DNA from: Mobilibacterium timonense
GTDB taxonomy: Bacteria; Bacillota; Clostridia; Peptostreptococcales; Anaerovoracaceae
NCBI RefSeq assembly: GCF_900155555.1
Contig: NZ_FUHN01000006.1
Coordinates: 62,001 to 126,000, forward strand
Direction of reading: 5' to 3'
DNA length: 64,000 bases
This document shows positions 8,473 to 18,315 of this stretch, one piece after another. The notes beneath the pieces were generated by a model, which did no database searches, was not told the origin of the DNA, and worked only from the letters and a program-made list of their open reading frames with translations. The position numbers were made by a program, and so were the translations under genes. Numbering within the stretch: the stretch's first letter is position 1; each line of letters begins with the position of its first letter.

Positions 8473-9114
8473 ATGAGCAGAGGCATTTTCATCACCCTTG
8501 AGGGGCCGGACGGCGCGGGAAAGACCACGCAGATAGGCTTCATCAGAGAGTATTTTCAGTCGCTTGGAAAAGAAGTGATCATCACCCGTGAGCCCGGCGG
8601 CACTGCCATCAGCGAGAAGCTGCGGGAGATCCTCCTGGACAAGAACAACAGCGAGATGGACGACGTCACGGAGATGCTCATCTATGCCGCAGCCAGGGCA
8701 CAGCTGGTGGCCGAGGTCATAAAGCCGGCGCTGGCGGCCGGAAAGATCGTGATCAGCGACCGCTTCGTGGACTCCAGCATCGCCTATCAGGGCTACGGAA
8801 GAGACCTGGGGGATCAGGTCCGCATCGTGAACCTGAGCGCAACGGCGGGACTGGAGCCGGACCTCACTCTTTTCCTGGACATCGACCCTAAGAAGGGCCG
8901 CGAGCGCATCGGAAAAGATGTGATGGACCGCCTCGAGCAGGAAAAGATGGATTTCCACTACAAGGTCTACCAGGGCTACAAGGACATCTGGGAGAACTGC
9001 CCGACGAGGGTGATCCGCATCGACGCGGACCGGCCTCTCGAGGAAGTGAAGGAAAGCGTCCTTTCCACCCTGGACACCTTCTTCGGCGGGATCGCCGGAC
9101 CTGGGAAAAACTGA
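8473..9114 (+). CDS. tmk: thymidylate kinase
   Basis: It phosphorylates dTMP to dTDP. The P-loop GPDGAGKT is at residues 11-18, and the DR motif of the dTMP site is at D96-R97 (SDRFVDSS). The 213-residue length is normal. I use the ATG at 8473 because GGAGG lies immediately before it; the frame also has an ATG at 8461 inside that ribosome binding site. It starts the tmk-holB-ricT-methyltransferase cluster, an arrangement conserved in Firmicutes. Confidence 0.95.
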   Translation: MSRGIFITLEGPDGAGKTTQIGFIREYFQSLGKEVIITREPGGTAISEKLREILLDKNNSEMDDVTEMLIYAAARAQLVAEVIKPALAAGKIVISDRFVDSSIAYQGYGRDLGDQVRIVNLSATAGLEPDLTLFLDIDPKKGRERIGKDVMDRLEQEKMDFHYKVYQGYKDIWENCPTRVIRIDADRPLEEVKESVLSTLDTFFGGIAGPGKN

Positions 9115-9132
9115 TCTTCGAGACGATAACAG

Positions 9133-9939
9133 ATGAATGAACGCGAATACATAAACAGCCTGGTCAGAGGAGACAGCCTGGCTCAGGCGTACATAATAGA
9201 AGGAGAGGACGAGGGAGCCAGGAGAGGGCTTGCCGGATATTTCGTGAAGGCAGCCCTGTGCACAAGCCCGAACGAGGACGGATCCCCCTGCGGGACCTGC
9301 AGCTCCTGTGTCAGATGCACATCAGGCACCCACGAGGACGTGGTGGTCATGACCAGAAAAGGCAAGACCCAGTATCTGGTGGAGGACAGCCAGGCCTTCC
9401 TGACCCGGATCGCCATGAGGCCATACGGCAGGCGCATGGTGGGCATCATACCAGAGGCGGACCGACTGAGCCCCGTCATCCAGAACAAGCTATTGAAATA
9501 CATCGAGGAGCCGGCTCCGGACACTGTCCTCATCCTCGAGCTGGGCAACAGAGACGCCCTTCTTCCCACGGTCCAGTCCAGGTGCATCAAGCTGAGGGCG
9601 AGGGGAGATATCTCCGGCGCATCCGCCGATGGAGATGGAGAAGAAGGCTTTTTCGAGGCTCGGGATTCTGAGGAAAAAGACTGGTCACCTCTCATCGCAA
9701 GCCTTGCGGGGAGCGGAGAGTTCTACCTTTTTCGGAAGGCCATGGAGAGCGCCATAAGCAGCCAGAACGACGCACTCGATTTTCTCGACGCCCTGGAGAT
9801 GGCCTGGAGAGGCGGCCTGGGAGACCGGGAGCCGGGCGCAACGGGAGCCATAATACTTGTTGAAGAGTGCAGAAAGCAGATAATGGAAGGCATGGCCCAC
9901 AAGACGGCCCTGAAGCAGCTCTTCCTGAAACTGCACTGA
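9133..9939 (+). CDS. holB: DNA polymerase III subunit delta'
   Basis: This clamp-loader subunit of the replisome is placed by its position between tmk and ricT. A Cys-rich zinc module (CTSPNEDGSPCGTCSSCVRC) and the LLKYIEEPAPDTVLIL sensor region of the AAA+ clamp-loader family support the call. At 268 residues it is somewhat shorter than typical (about 310-330). The C-terminal collar domain is reduced, which is common for delta' in Clostridia. It lies 18 bases after tmk. Confidence 0.88.
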   Translation: MNEREYINSLVRGDSLAQAYIIEGEDEGARRGLAGYFVKAALCTSPNEDGSPCGTCSSCVRCTSGTHEDVVVMTRKGKTQYLVEDSQAFLTRIAMRPYGRRMVGIIPEADRLSPVIQNKLLKYIEEPAPDTVLILELGNRDALLPTVQSRCIKLRARGDISGASADGDGEEGFFEARDSEEKDWSPLIASLAGSGEFYLFRKAMESAISSQNDALDFLDALEMAWRGGLGDREPGATGAIILVEECRKQIMEGMAHKTALKQLFLKLH

Positions 9940-9956
9940 TTGAGGAGTTTACATAT

Positions 9957-11354
9957 ATGAAAGAAATCGTTGGAGTCGGCTTTGTCCACGGAGGAAAAAG
10001 CTATTATTTCGACCCCCAGGGGGAGGAGTATCAGGCCGGGGACATGGTCATAGTTGAGACGGCCCGGGGCATGGAGCTCGGACACATCGTGGCCGAGAAC
10101 CGGGAGATCGAGGACAGCCAGGTGGTGGCGCCGCTGAAGCCCATCAAGCGCAGGGCCACCGATGCGGACCTGGCTCATTACAAAGAAAACTACGCGAAGC
10201 GCGGAGAGGCCATGAAGGTCTGCCAGGAGAGGATCCAGGCGCATCACCTCGACATGAAGCTCATCGACGCGGAGTACACCATAGACGGGAGCAAGGTAAT
10301 TTTCTACTTCAGCTCCGAGAACAGAGTGGATTTCCGTGAGCTGGTAAAAGACCTGGCGGCCCACTTCCGCATGCGCATCGAGCTCCGCCAGATCGGCGTG
10401 AGGGACGAGGCGAAGATGCTGGGGGGCATCGGCATATGCGGCAGGCCTTTCTGCTGCAGCAGCTGGCTCTCTGACTTCCAGCCGGTGTCCATCAAGATGG
10501 CGAAGCAGCAGAACCTTTCCCTGAACCCCGCGAAGATATCCGGATCCTGCGGCAGGCTCATGTGCTGCCTGAACTACGAGAACAGCACCTACGCAGAGCT
10601 CCGCAAGGGCATGCCTAACGAAGGCCAGAGGATAAAGATAGGAGACGGCATGGTGAAGGTCATCAGCGTCGATCTCCTGAGAGGGAACGTGGTCACCCGG
10701 GCGATAACCAAGGACCCGGAGACTGGTGAGGAGACGCTGAGCACCGAGACGAGGACGTACACGAGAGACGAGCTGAAGGGATCCTCTTCCGGAGGTTGCG
10801 GCCACTGCAATCGCGGACAGGACATCGAGATGGCCTACGAGGGCGCGGCGGTCAACGGCAACTGGGACGACCCTGCAGTATCTGACGATGTTTTCGTGGG
10901 CGACCCCGAGGACACGGAGGACGCTGAGGTGTTCGCAGGCGCCGGAGATGCTCCGCTCGGAGAAGAGGCCCACCAGGAAAAGCAGGAGAAAAAGGCCGGC
11001 AGGTCCAGCATAAAGCGCGGCAGCAAGTCCGGCGGCCGGGGAAGGCGCAGGAAGCCGAAGGGTGAGGGCAGGAGCGAAGCCCCAAAAGAACAGGCCGGGA
11101 ACGGCGGCAACGGTGGAAACGGCGATCCATCTGGAAAGAGCCGGAGCCGCAGGCGTCCGAAGAATGGAAACGGATCTAAAAACGGCCAGAGACCGGGACA
11201 CCAGAACGGTCAGAAGCCTGAACACAGGAACGGCCAGAAGAACGGCCGCGGCGGTCATGTGGGTCACGAAGGAAGCGGCAACGGACAAAACGGCGGCAGC
11301 CGCAACGGAAACGGGCATGGCGGAAACGGCGGCGGAAGCGGCGATGGAAATTAA
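9957..11354 (+). CDS. ricT: RicT (YaaT) PSP1-domain protein with long basic tail
   Basis: RicT works with RicA and RicF in Firmicutes in RNase Y-dependent mRNA processing and in phosphorelay control; the complex binds Fe-S clusters. The PSP1 core fills about residues 1-290. Its Cys clusters, ICGRPFCC (161-167) and SCGRLMCC (198-204), are the expected cluster ligands. Residues from about 350 to 465 form an added tail rich in Gly, Asn, Arg and Lys (NGQKPEHRNGQKNGRGG), probably disordered and nucleic-acid binding. TGAGGAG precedes the ATG at 9957. Confidence 0.88.
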   Translation: MKEIVGVGFVHGGKSYYFDPQGEEYQAGDMVIVETARGMELGHIVAENREIEDSQVVAPLKPIKRRATDADLAHYKENYAKRGEAMKVCQERIQAHHLDMKLIDAEYTIDGSKVIFYFSSENRVDFRELVKDLAAHFRMRIELRQIGVRDEAKMLGGIGICGRPFCCSSWLSDFQPVSIKMAKQQNLSLNPAKISGSCGRLMCCLNYENSTYAELRKGMPNEGQRIKIGDGMVKVISVDLLRGNVVTRAITKDPETGEETLSTETRTYTRDELKGSSSGGCGHCNRGQDIEMAYEGAAVNGNWDDPAVSDDVFVGDPEDTEDAEVFAGAGDAPLGEEAHQEKQEKKAGRSSIKRGSKSGGRGRRRKPKGEGRSEAPKEQAGNGGNGGNGDPSGKSRSRRRPKNGNGSKNGQRPGHQNGQKPEHRNGQKNGRGGHVGHEGSGNGQNGGSRNGNGHGGNGGGSGDGN

Positions 11355-12111
11355 AGGCGGAGAACGCCTGGACGACACGGGCTTTTCCGGGATAAAGGTC
11401 ATCCAGGGCGACGGCTTCAGCTACGGCGTGGACAGCGTTCTGCTGGCGGCCTGGGCAGCAGGCCAGCTTGGAGCTCCGGCGGCGCGGAAGCTGAAGGTCG
11501 GAAGGGAAATGAGGATCATGGATCTCGGCACCGGGAACGGCGTCATACCGCTGATCCTCAGCCACAAGATCCCGGAGTGCAGCATATGCGGGGTGGAATT
11601 CCGTCCTGAGTCCGTGGACCGGGCGGTGAGATCCGCAGAACTGAACGGCCTTCATGAGAGACTCGAGTTCGTGGAGGACGACGTGGGGCTCCTCCTGAAA
11701 AACCGGCCGGAAATGGCCGGGACATTCGATTCCGTGGTGACCAATCCCCCTTATTTCAAGGCGGGAGCGGGGATGGCGCCGCCTGAGCAGTGGCGCAGGA
11801 GTGCACGGTGGGAGACCACGGCAGACCTTGGAGACTTCATAAGATGCGCCGGCGGCCTCCTCAAGGACAAAGGAAATTTTTACATGGTCCACCGTCCTTT
11901 CCGAATGGCTGATATAATATGCGAGATGAGAGAAGCCGGGCTTGAGCCAAAGACCCTTCGCCTGGTGGTCCCTCGCGACAGTGAGGCCCCCAACATACTC
12001 CTTATACACGGAGTCAAAAACGGCGGCCCGGAGCTCAAGGTCCTGCCCTCTCTGGCGGTACACAGCGGGAACGGCTACACTGAAGAGCTGCTGGAGATAT
12101 ACAGAACGTAG
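11344..12111 (+). CDS. TrmN6-like tRNA (adenine-N6) methyltransferase
   Basis: This SAM-dependent methyltransferase has the GTGNG SAM motif (MDLGTGNGVIPLIL) and the catalytic NPPY at 134-137, as in N6-adenine methylases. The position after ricT matches the yabB/trmN6 gene of Firmicutes, whose product methylates A37 of tRNA1(Val). The ATG at 11344 overlaps the end of ricT by 11 bases, so translation is probably coupled. The open frame extends further upstream inside ricT, but no start there is supported. Confidence 0.82.
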   Translation: MEIKGGERLDDTGFSGIKVIQGDGFSYGVDSVLLAAWAAGQLGAPAARKLKVGREMRIMDLGTGNGVIPLILSHKIPECSICGVEFRPESVDRAVRSAELNGLHERLEFVEDDVGLLLKNRPEMAGTFDSVVTNPPYFKAGAGMAPPEQWRRSARWETTADLGDFIRCAGGLLKDKGNFYMVHRPFRMADIICEMREAGLEPKTLRLVVPRDSEAPNILLIHGVKNGGPELKVLPSLAVHSGNGYTEELLEIYRT

Positions 12112-12140
12112 ATCCTTGCACCGTATTTGATCGCATCGTA

Positions 12141-12169
12141 TTTAATTGGATTTTACAAAATGGTATAAT
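12141..12169 (+). promoter_or_regulatory. extended -10 promoter
   Basis: TGGTATAAT at 12161-12169 is an extended -10 element; TTTAAT at 12141-12146 sits 17 bp upstream as a weak -35. It would drive the membrane protein gene at 12229. Confidence 0.55.
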
Positions 12170-12228
12170 CTCTTTGCCCTGGATCGGAGAAAACTGGCCG
12201 GGGTATTTTCTGACAAAGGAGAGAAAAA

Positions 12229-12624
12229 ATGACTATTACTGTGGATATCAAACAACTGGTTATTCTGCTGCTCCTCGTAGCCCTCATCGTGCTGGTGATC
12301 TACCTCGTGGTACTGGCGGCCAACGCCATCAGGACCCTGAAGAAGACCAACGAAGTGCTGGACGACGTGAAAAGGGTCACCACCGTGGCCGCGGAGAAGA
12401 CGGAGTCCGTGGGAGGCGCTCTCGACGAGGCAGGAGATGCCATCTCCACAGTGGCAGATGCTCTCAGAGCGGATGGATCGATAATAGACAAGGCGAGCAA
12501 CATTGGCCTGGGGATCAACAGCCTGGCCAGCGTTGTGAACAGCCTCAGGACAGACAAGGAAAAGGAATTCGCTGAAAGGGCGAGAAGCCGCAGGAAGGCG
12601 CACAAGGCAAAGGCCTCCAAGTAG
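12229..12624 (+). CDS. single-pass membrane protein, DUF948-like
   Basis: The 131-residue protein has one N-terminal transmembrane segment (LVILLLLVALIVLVIYLVVLA, about residues 10-31). A long amphipathic, probably coiled-coil region and a very basic tail (RARSRRKAHKAKASK) follow. The layout resembles small DUF948-type envelope proteins of Firmicutes, but the match is by organisation only. AAAGGAG precedes the start and it has its own promoter. murA follows in the same direction. Confidence 0.7.
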   Translation: MTITVDIKQLVILLLLVALIVLVIYLVVLAANAIRTLKKTNEVLDDVKRVTTVAAEKTESVGGALDEAGDAISTVADALRADGSIIDKASNIGLGINSLASVVNSLRTDKEKEFAERARSRRKAHKAKASK

Positions 12625-12692
12625 GCAGGCACGACGGCCGGGACACCCCGGCGGACGCGATAATTTTTTTCAAGGAAAAACCGGAGATTCAA

Positions 12693-13967
12693 ATGGCGAA
12701 ACTTATAGTAGAAAACGGAGGGCCTCTCTACGGAGAGGTCCAGATCAGCGGCGCAAAAAATGCGGTGCTCCCTCTTATGGCGGCGACGCTCCTGACCGAG
12801 GAGAAGTGCGTTATTGACGGTGTGCCGGATCTTGCAGACGTTAAGGTCATGAAGGGGATGCTGGAGAATTTCGGCGCCACCGTAGTTGACGACGGGAACG
12901 GACTGCTGGAGATCACCGCGTCGCAGATCAGGACGGTCAACGGTGACCGGAAGCTGGTCACTGAGATGAGGGCCAGCACCGTGGCGATGGGACCGCTCCT
13001 CGCCAGATGCGGCAAGGTGGTGATGCCTCTCCCTGGAGGCTGTGCCATTGGGAAAAGGCCGATCGACCTTCACCTCAAGGGCTTCAGGGCTCTCGGGGCC
13101 ACGGTGATCGAGGATGACGAAAACGAGCAGGTCATCGTCACGGCGGGGCCGAAGGGCCTGGTGGGCGATGCTATCTACCTGGATTTTCCAAGCGTAGGAG
13201 CCACGGAGAACATCCTCATGGCTTCAACCATGGCCGCCGGGACGACGATCATAGAGAACGCCGCTAAGGAGCCTGAGATAGTAGACCTTGCCAACCAGCT
13301 GAACAAGATGGGAGCCAAGATCAAGGGCGCAGGCACCGATACCATAAGGGTCACAGGCGTGGAGAGGATGGGCGGATCCATCCATTCTGTCATCCCGGAC
13401 AGGATCGAGACCGGCACGTTCATGCTGGCGGCCGCCATCACCAGGGGTGAGATCCTGGTGAAGAACGCCCTGCCCGGGCACGTCCGCCCTATCATCGCAA
13501 AGCTGAAGGAATGCGGTGTAGAGGTGGAGACGGTGGACGACGGCATCTACGTGAACGCAAGGGATAAGGAGCTCATCGCCACCAACATCAAGACACTGCC
13601 GTATCCGGGATTCCCGACAGACATCCAGTCTCCTTTCATGGCTTTCCTCACCACTGTAAAAGGAAAGAGCGAGGTCAAGGAGACCGTCTTCGAGAACCGT
13701 TTTATGCACGTGAACGAGCTCAACCGCATGGGTGCTGACATCACAATTGAAAACAGGATCGCTTATATCCCAGGTGGAAAGACCCTCCACGGGGCTAAGG
13801 TGAGAGCCACCGACCTCAGGGCCGGAGCCGCCATGGTCCTGGCAGGCCTTGCCGCCGAGGGGAAGACTGAGGTCAGCGAGATCTACCACATCGAGAGGGG
13901 CTACGAGAAGTTCGTGGAAAAGTTCACCGGCCTTGGCGCGCTGCTCACGAGGGTAGAGGAAGACTAG
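12693..13967 (+). CDS. murA: UDP-N-acetylglucosamine 1-carboxyvinyltransferase
   Basis: MurA adds enolpyruvate from PEP to UDP-GlcNAc, the first committed step of peptidoglycan synthesis. The 424-residue length is normal. The PEP-binding, fosfomycin-sensitive Cys is present (C117 in PGGCAIGKRP). The N-terminal GAKNAVLPLMAA segment that binds substrate is also intact. The gene ends in a strong intrinsic terminator. Confidence 0.96.
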   Translation: MAKLIVENGGPLYGEVQISGAKNAVLPLMAATLLTEEKCVIDGVPDLADVKVMKGMLENFGATVVDDGNGLLEITASQIRTVNGDRKLVTEMRASTVAMGPLLARCGKVVMPLPGGCAIGKRPIDLHLKGFRALGATVIEDDENEQVIVTAGPKGLVGDAIYLDFPSVGATENILMASTMAAGTTIIENAAKEPEIVDLANQLNKMGAKIKGAGTDTIRVTGVERMGGSIHSVIPDRIETGTFMLAAAITRGEILVKNALPGHVRPIIAKLKECGVEVETVDDGIYVNARDKELIATNIKTLPYPGFPTDIQSPFMAFLTTVKGKSEVKETVFENRFMHVNELNRMGADITIENRIAYIPGGKTLHGAKVRATDLRAGAAMVLAGLAAEGKTEVSEIYHIERGYEKFVEKFTGLGALLTRVEED

Positions 13968-13981
13968 AAAAAGAATTTTTT

Positions 13982-14016
13982 GCTGCCGGAGCTGCTCCGG
14001 CGGCTTCTTTCGTTTA
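13982..14016 (+). terminator. murA intrinsic terminator
   Basis: GCTGCCGGAG (13982-13991) pairs with CTCCGGCGGC (13995-14004) and is followed by TTCTTTCGTTT. Confidence 0.8.
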
Positions 14017-14069
14017 TATTCGTTTTTTTGTAAGGTATCACCGCTACACTAAGATCACAGGAGTTTCAA

Positions 14070-16049
14070 ATGGCTGATTACAAGTATATGCAGATGCTGG
14101 CTCAGAAGTTTCCGAATCACAGATATGTGAAATCCGAGCTCATCAACCTGAAGGCGATACTGGCTCTGCCGAAGGGCACCGAGTATTTTCTCAGCGACCT
14201 CCACGGAGAGTACGACGCCTTCCAGTACATCGTCCGCAGCGCCTCGGGCACCATACGCATGAAGATCGACGAGGCTTTTGGCAACACCCTCAGCGAAAAG
14301 GAGAGGGACAGCCTCGCTGCCCTGATCTACGACCCTGAGAACGAGATCCTGCGCCGCAGGAAAAGCGAGCACGACTTCAACGCCTGGTGCGCTTCCGCGA
14401 TCTACCGCCTCATAGTCATCTGCAGGATGGTATCCAGCAAGTACACCCGTTCGAAGGTGAGCAAGCTGCTCCCGGCCAACTCCGGATACGCCATGCAGGA
14501 GCTCCTCTTCGCAGACGACGACGAGAACCGCAGCAGCTACTACGCCGAGATCATCAATTCCATCATAGAATACAGGGCGGCGACTACTTTCATCAAAGAA
14601 CTGGCTGACACCATCAGCAACCTCGCCGTCGACCAACTCCACATAATCGGAGACATCTTCGACCGTGGTCCGAAGCCTCACAAGATCCTGGATTTCCTCA
14701 TGTCCAGGAGGAACGTGGATATCCAGTGGGGCAACCATGACATCGTGTGGATGGGTGCGGCCTGCGGAAACAGGGCGTGCATCGCCAACATCATTCGTAT
14801 GAACGTGAGCTACAACAACTTCGATATGCTGGAGTACGGCTACGGCATAAACCTGCGCCCGCTCGCAACATTTGCCCAGGATATCTACGGCGACGACCCG
14901 TGCACCGCTTTTGCACCTCACATCCTGGACAAGAACCGGTTCGATCCGATCCCTGAGGGGCTGGCCGCGAAGATGCATAAGATGATCGCCATCATCCAGT
15001 TCAAGATCGAGGGGCAGCTCATAATGGAGCACCCGGAATACGGACTGGACCACAGGCTCCTGCTGGACAAGATCGACAGAGAGCGCGGCGTCGTTAAGGC
15101 CTACGGAAAAGAATACGAGATGAAGGACACCAACCTCCCTACCGTGGATCCTGAAGATCCTTATGAACTCACTCCTGAGGAAGAGGAGGTGATGGTGGCA
15201 CTGGAGGGGTCCATCCTGAACTCCGGAAAGCTGCAGCGCCACATCAGATACCTGTACAGCCACGGTGCACTCTACGAGAAGTGCAACGGGAACCTGATGT
15301 TCCACGGCTGCATCCCTATGGACGAAAACGGAGAATTCCTCGACGTCACAATAAACGGCGAGACCCACAGCGGTGCGGAACTCATGGAGTATCTGGACGA
15401 GCAGATCCGAGACGCGTACTTCAATCCGCCTCTCGGCCACACGAGCGCGGAGGCCGCAGACCTCATGTGGTACCTCTGGCTCGGACCGGACTCACCTCTT
15501 TTCGGGAAGGACAAGATGACCACCTTCGAGCGCGTCTTCACCGACTCAAAGGAAGCAAAAAAAGAACACACCGTCCCGTATTACAAACTGATCAACGATC
15601 CTAAGATCTGCGAGAAGATCATCCGCAGCTTCGGCCTGGATCCGGCTTCGGGAAAAGTCCTGAACGGGCACGTTCCGGTGAAGATCAAGGACGGGGAGAG
15701 CCCGATAAAAGGCGGCGGCAAGCTGTTCGTAATAGACGGAGGCATTTCCAAGGCCTACCAGAAGACCACGGGTATCGCCGGCTACACCTTCATTTTCAAC
15801 TCCAGATTCATGGCGCTGTCGGAGCACAAGCCGTATGAGCCGATCAGAAAAGACGGCTCACAGCGCTTCCACGACCCTAAGATGCAGATCGTCCAGAACC
15901 TTCCGGAGCGCATGCAGATAGTGGACACAGACATCGGAGCCGAGCTGCTGAGGCAGGTGGACGACCTGGAGCAACTCATGGCTGAATACAAGAAGGGTAC
16001 CATCAAGGAAGTCTTTAACGATCCTAAGGTCAGGAAGATGTGGGACTAG
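14070..16049 (+). CDS. fbp: fructose-1,6-bisphosphatase class III
   Basis: It hydrolyses fructose 1,6-bisphosphate in gluconeogenesis. The class III enzymes are large metallophosphatases found mainly in Firmicutes; 659 residues fits. Metal-binding motifs are FLSDLHGE (near residue 43), GDIFDRG (194-200) and GNHD (221-224). The gene stands alone after the murA terminator and is followed by an SDR gene at 44 bases. Confidence 0.95.
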   Translation: MADYKYMQMLAQKFPNHRYVKSELINLKAILALPKGTEYFLSDLHGEYDAFQYIVRSASGTIRMKIDEAFGNTLSEKERDSLAALIYDPENEILRRRKSEHDFNAWCASAIYRLIVICRMVSSKYTRSKVSKLLPANSGYAMQELLFADDDENRSSYYAEIINSIIEYRAATTFIKELADTISNLAVDQLHIIGDIFDRGPKPHKILDFLMSRRNVDIQWGNHDIVWMGAACGNRACIANIIRMNVSYNNFDMLEYGYGINLRPLATFAQDIYGDDPCTAFAPHILDKNRFDPIPEGLAAKMHKMIAIIQFKIEGQLIMEHPEYGLDHRLLLDKIDRERGVVKAYGKEYEMKDTNLPTVDPEDPYELTPEEEEVMVALEGSILNSGKLQRHIRYLYSHGALYEKCNGNLMFHGCIPMDENGEFLDVTINGETHSGAELMEYLDEQIRDAYFNPPLGHTSAEAADLMWYLWLGPDSPLFGKDKMTTFERVFTDSKEAKKEHTVPYYKLINDPKICEKIIRSFGLDPASGKVLNGHVPVKIKDGESPIKGGGKLFVIDGGISKAYQKTTGIAGYTFIFNSRFMALSEHKPYEPIRKDGSQRFHDPKMQIVQNLPERMQIVDTDIGAELLRQVDDLEQLMAEYKKGTIKEVFNDPKVRKMWD

Positions 16050-16093
16050 GAGCCGCGCCCGTTGCGTGAGAGAAGATTTCAAAGGAGTCAAAA

Positions 16094-16888
16094 ATGTCCG
16101 TTGCCTGTGTGACCGGCGCGAGCTCGGGGATAGGAAAAGCCTTCGCCAGACAGCTTTTCAGCGAAGGATGGTCGCTCGTCCTCGTCGCCCGAAGCGAGAA
16201 AAAACTCGAGGCGCTGGCGGAGGAGCTGACTGGCGGTGTTTCGGCTGCTGCGGATGGGGCGACCGCGCCCACGGCAGATGTTTTTCCCTGCGACCTGAGC
16301 AGAGAGGACGAGTGCCTGCGCCTCTGTAAACAACTGGAGACCATTCCGGATCTCCGCCTTCTGATAAATAACGCCGGCATCGGCGCAGTCGGCCGCTTCG
16401 ACGAATTGGATACTGACCGGCAGCTCCAGATGATCCGCCTGAACGTGGAGGCGGTGGAGATCCTCTGCCGGGAGATCATCCCTCACATGGAGAAAGAGGG
16501 CGGCGGCCAGGTGCTGAACGTCGCCTCTTCGGCGGGCCTGCTGAAGGGCGGCCCGTACATGGCCACCTACTACGCCACGAAGGCGTACGTGGTGAGCCTG
16601 ACATCCTCGATTTTTACAGAATTGAAGGAAAGAAGGAGCACAGTTGCCATCAGCGCCCTCTGCCCGGGTCCAGTTGACACGAATTTTAACGAATCTGCAG
16701 GGGTCAGATCATCGCTGCCTGGCATCTCTCCGGAGTACTGCGCGAGGTTCGCCCTGAGGAAACTTAATAGGAAAAAGCTCATCATAGTCCCAGGGCCGCA
16801 GCGGTGGGGGATGCCTTTTTACAACATTCTTCCGAGGAGGCTCCAGCTCAGGATCACCGGAGCGGGGCAGAAGAGCAAGATGAGATAG
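16094..16888 (+). CDS. SDR-family oxidoreductase
   Basis: This 264-residue short-chain dehydrogenase has the NADP(H)-binding TGASSGIG at residues 7-14. Its active-site segment has the YxxxK pair (Y160/K164, YATKA), with SSAGLLKG supplying the catalytic Ser. It resembles the YqjQ/DltE-like group, but the substrate cannot be assigned. AAAGGAG lies upstream of the ATG and a strong bidirectional hairpin follows. Confidence 0.88.
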   Translation: MSVACVTGASSGIGKAFARQLFSEGWSLVLVARSEKKLEALAEELTGGVSAAADGATAPTADVFPCDLSREDECLRLCKQLETIPDLRLLINNAGIGAVGRFDELDTDRQLQMIRLNVEAVEILCREIIPHMEKEGGGQVLNVASSAGLLKGGPYMATYYATKAYVVSLTSSIFTELKERRSTVAISALCPGPVDTNFNESAGVRSSLPGISPEYCARFALRKLNRKKLIIVPGPQRWGMPFYNILPRRLQLRITGAGQKSKMR

Positions 16889-16893
16889 AACAC

Positions 16894-16937
16894 GAAAAAG
16901 GACTGACTTTTCCCATTAACTGCGTCAGTCCTTTTTC
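16894..16937. terminator. bidirectional terminator between SDR gene and ldh
   Basis: GAAAAAGGACTGAC (16894-16907) is an exact inverted copy of GTCAGTCCTTTTTC (16924-16937). It gives U-tracts on both strands between convergent genes. Confidence 0.88.
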
Positions 16938-17065
16938 TAGTGAATTGGAGGTTAGTATGTAAAATCTATATGTCAACTCAGCCTGCTGGAACCTGCCCAG
17001 CTGAGCTCAGTTTGCTGTGAGACCGTGCTGCTTTCGCGGTTGCGTCCTGCGAAAGCGCCGCGCTT

Positions 17066-18037
17066 CTACGCAGGAGAATTCTGCTTTTCCGGGAAGAGTT
17101 CGTCGGCCCTTGCCATGTTCTTCCTGATGGCGTCGCAGCTGGCCTGGAACTTCACCTTTTCCTCGTCGGTGAGAGGGAGCTCCACGATCTCCTCGGCGCC
17201 GTCCTTGCCGATGACGCAAGGGACTCCTACGAAAATATCGTCCTGGCCGTAGGCGCCGCACAGGTTGCGGCTGGCCGGCATGATGAGCTTGGAGTCGTTG
17301 AAGACAGCGGCGGCCATGCGGGCAGCGGTGGTGCCGATGGCGTATTCAGTGCAGTGTTTTCCGGAGAAGGTGACCCAGCCGCCCATCTTGGCGCGCTCCT
17401 CGATCTCTTCAGGGTCGAAGTTGAAGCGGGGATCCGTCTTGTCCAGGTCGTAGTAGCGCTTGCCGTTGATGTTGACGCTGGACCAAGGGCAGAACATGGA
17501 GTTGCCGTGTTCGCCCAGCATGTATGCAACGAAGCTGTTGTGGTCGAGGCCGGTCTGCTCGGCGATCTGGGATTTCAGGCGGGCGGTGTCAAGGCCGGTG
17601 CCGGTCCCGAACACGTGACCGTCCGGGAGCCCCAGTCCCAGGGCGATCTCACGGGTGACTACGTCGCATGGATTGCTGATGTTGATGAGACGGCCTTTGA
17701 AGCCCGCTTCTCTCAGGCGGTCTACCCAGGTGTGAACTGCGTTGATGGTGAAGTCCACCTCGCGACTCCTGTCGATGGACCCGAGAAGAAGCTCTATTTT
17801 ACCTGCGGCGTTTACGATAACGTCGCAGTCGGCGAGATCTTCGTATGTGCCTGTGGAGACTCTGACTCTCTTAGGCAGCATGGACACCGTGTCGAAGATG
17901 TCCTGACATTCGCTCTTGGCTTTTGTCTCGTTTATATCTGTGACCACCAGCTCGTCGCAGACGCCGTATGCTGCCATTGCAAACATTACATGGGCCCCTA
18001 CATGGCCGGTACCTATTACTCCTACTTTTCTTCCCAT
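17066..18037 (-). CDS. ldh: L-lactate / L-2-hydroxycarboxylate dehydrogenase
   Basis: The 323-residue NAD-dependent dehydrogenase reduces a 2-oxo acid. It has the Rossmann GxGxxG (VIGTGHVG), the catalytic His (H177 in GEHGNS), and the Asp/Arg pair D150 and R153 (GLDTAR). The flexible substrate loop (GSIDRSREVDF) differs from ordinary LDH. Branched substrates such as 2-oxoisocaproate (L-HicDH type) are therefore possible and would suit an amino-acid fermenter. AGAGGAA precedes the start. It converges on the SDR gene. Confidence 0.85.
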   Translation of the reverse strand: MGRKVGVIGTGHVGAHVMFAMAAYGVCDELVVTDINETKAKSECQDIFDTVSMLPKRVRVSTGTYEDLADCDVIVNAAGKIELLLGSIDRSREVDFTINAVHTWVDRLREAGFKGRLINISNPCDVVTREIALGLGLPDGHVFGTGTGLDTARLKSQIAEQTGLDHNSFVAYMLGEHGNSMFCPWSSVNINGKRYYDLDKTDPRFNFDPEEIEERAKMGGWVTFSGKHCTEYAIGTTAARMAAAVFNDSKLIMPASRNLCGAYGQDDIFVGVPCVIGKDGAEEIVELPLTDEEKVKFQASCDAIRKNMARADELFPEKQNSPA

Positions 18038-18315
18038 CGTTCTGTTCCTCTCTTTTCCGCTTATCTTCTCTTATTCATACAGTACAGTCTGAGGATAATA
18101 ACAAATCCCGTCAACAGTTTCGGATGATCAGTATTCGCAACTGTATGGGCAGCTCCTGATCGACTCCGTGTGCAGATAACGAAATTTGTTAAATTCCACA
18201 GAAAATCTTATCTAACTTGTTATTTATTATAAGCATGTTCGGACGGGAGTCAATAGCAAATTGTTAGAAAACAACAATAAAATTGTATTATTTTGTATAC
18301 TGACACAAGCATATC

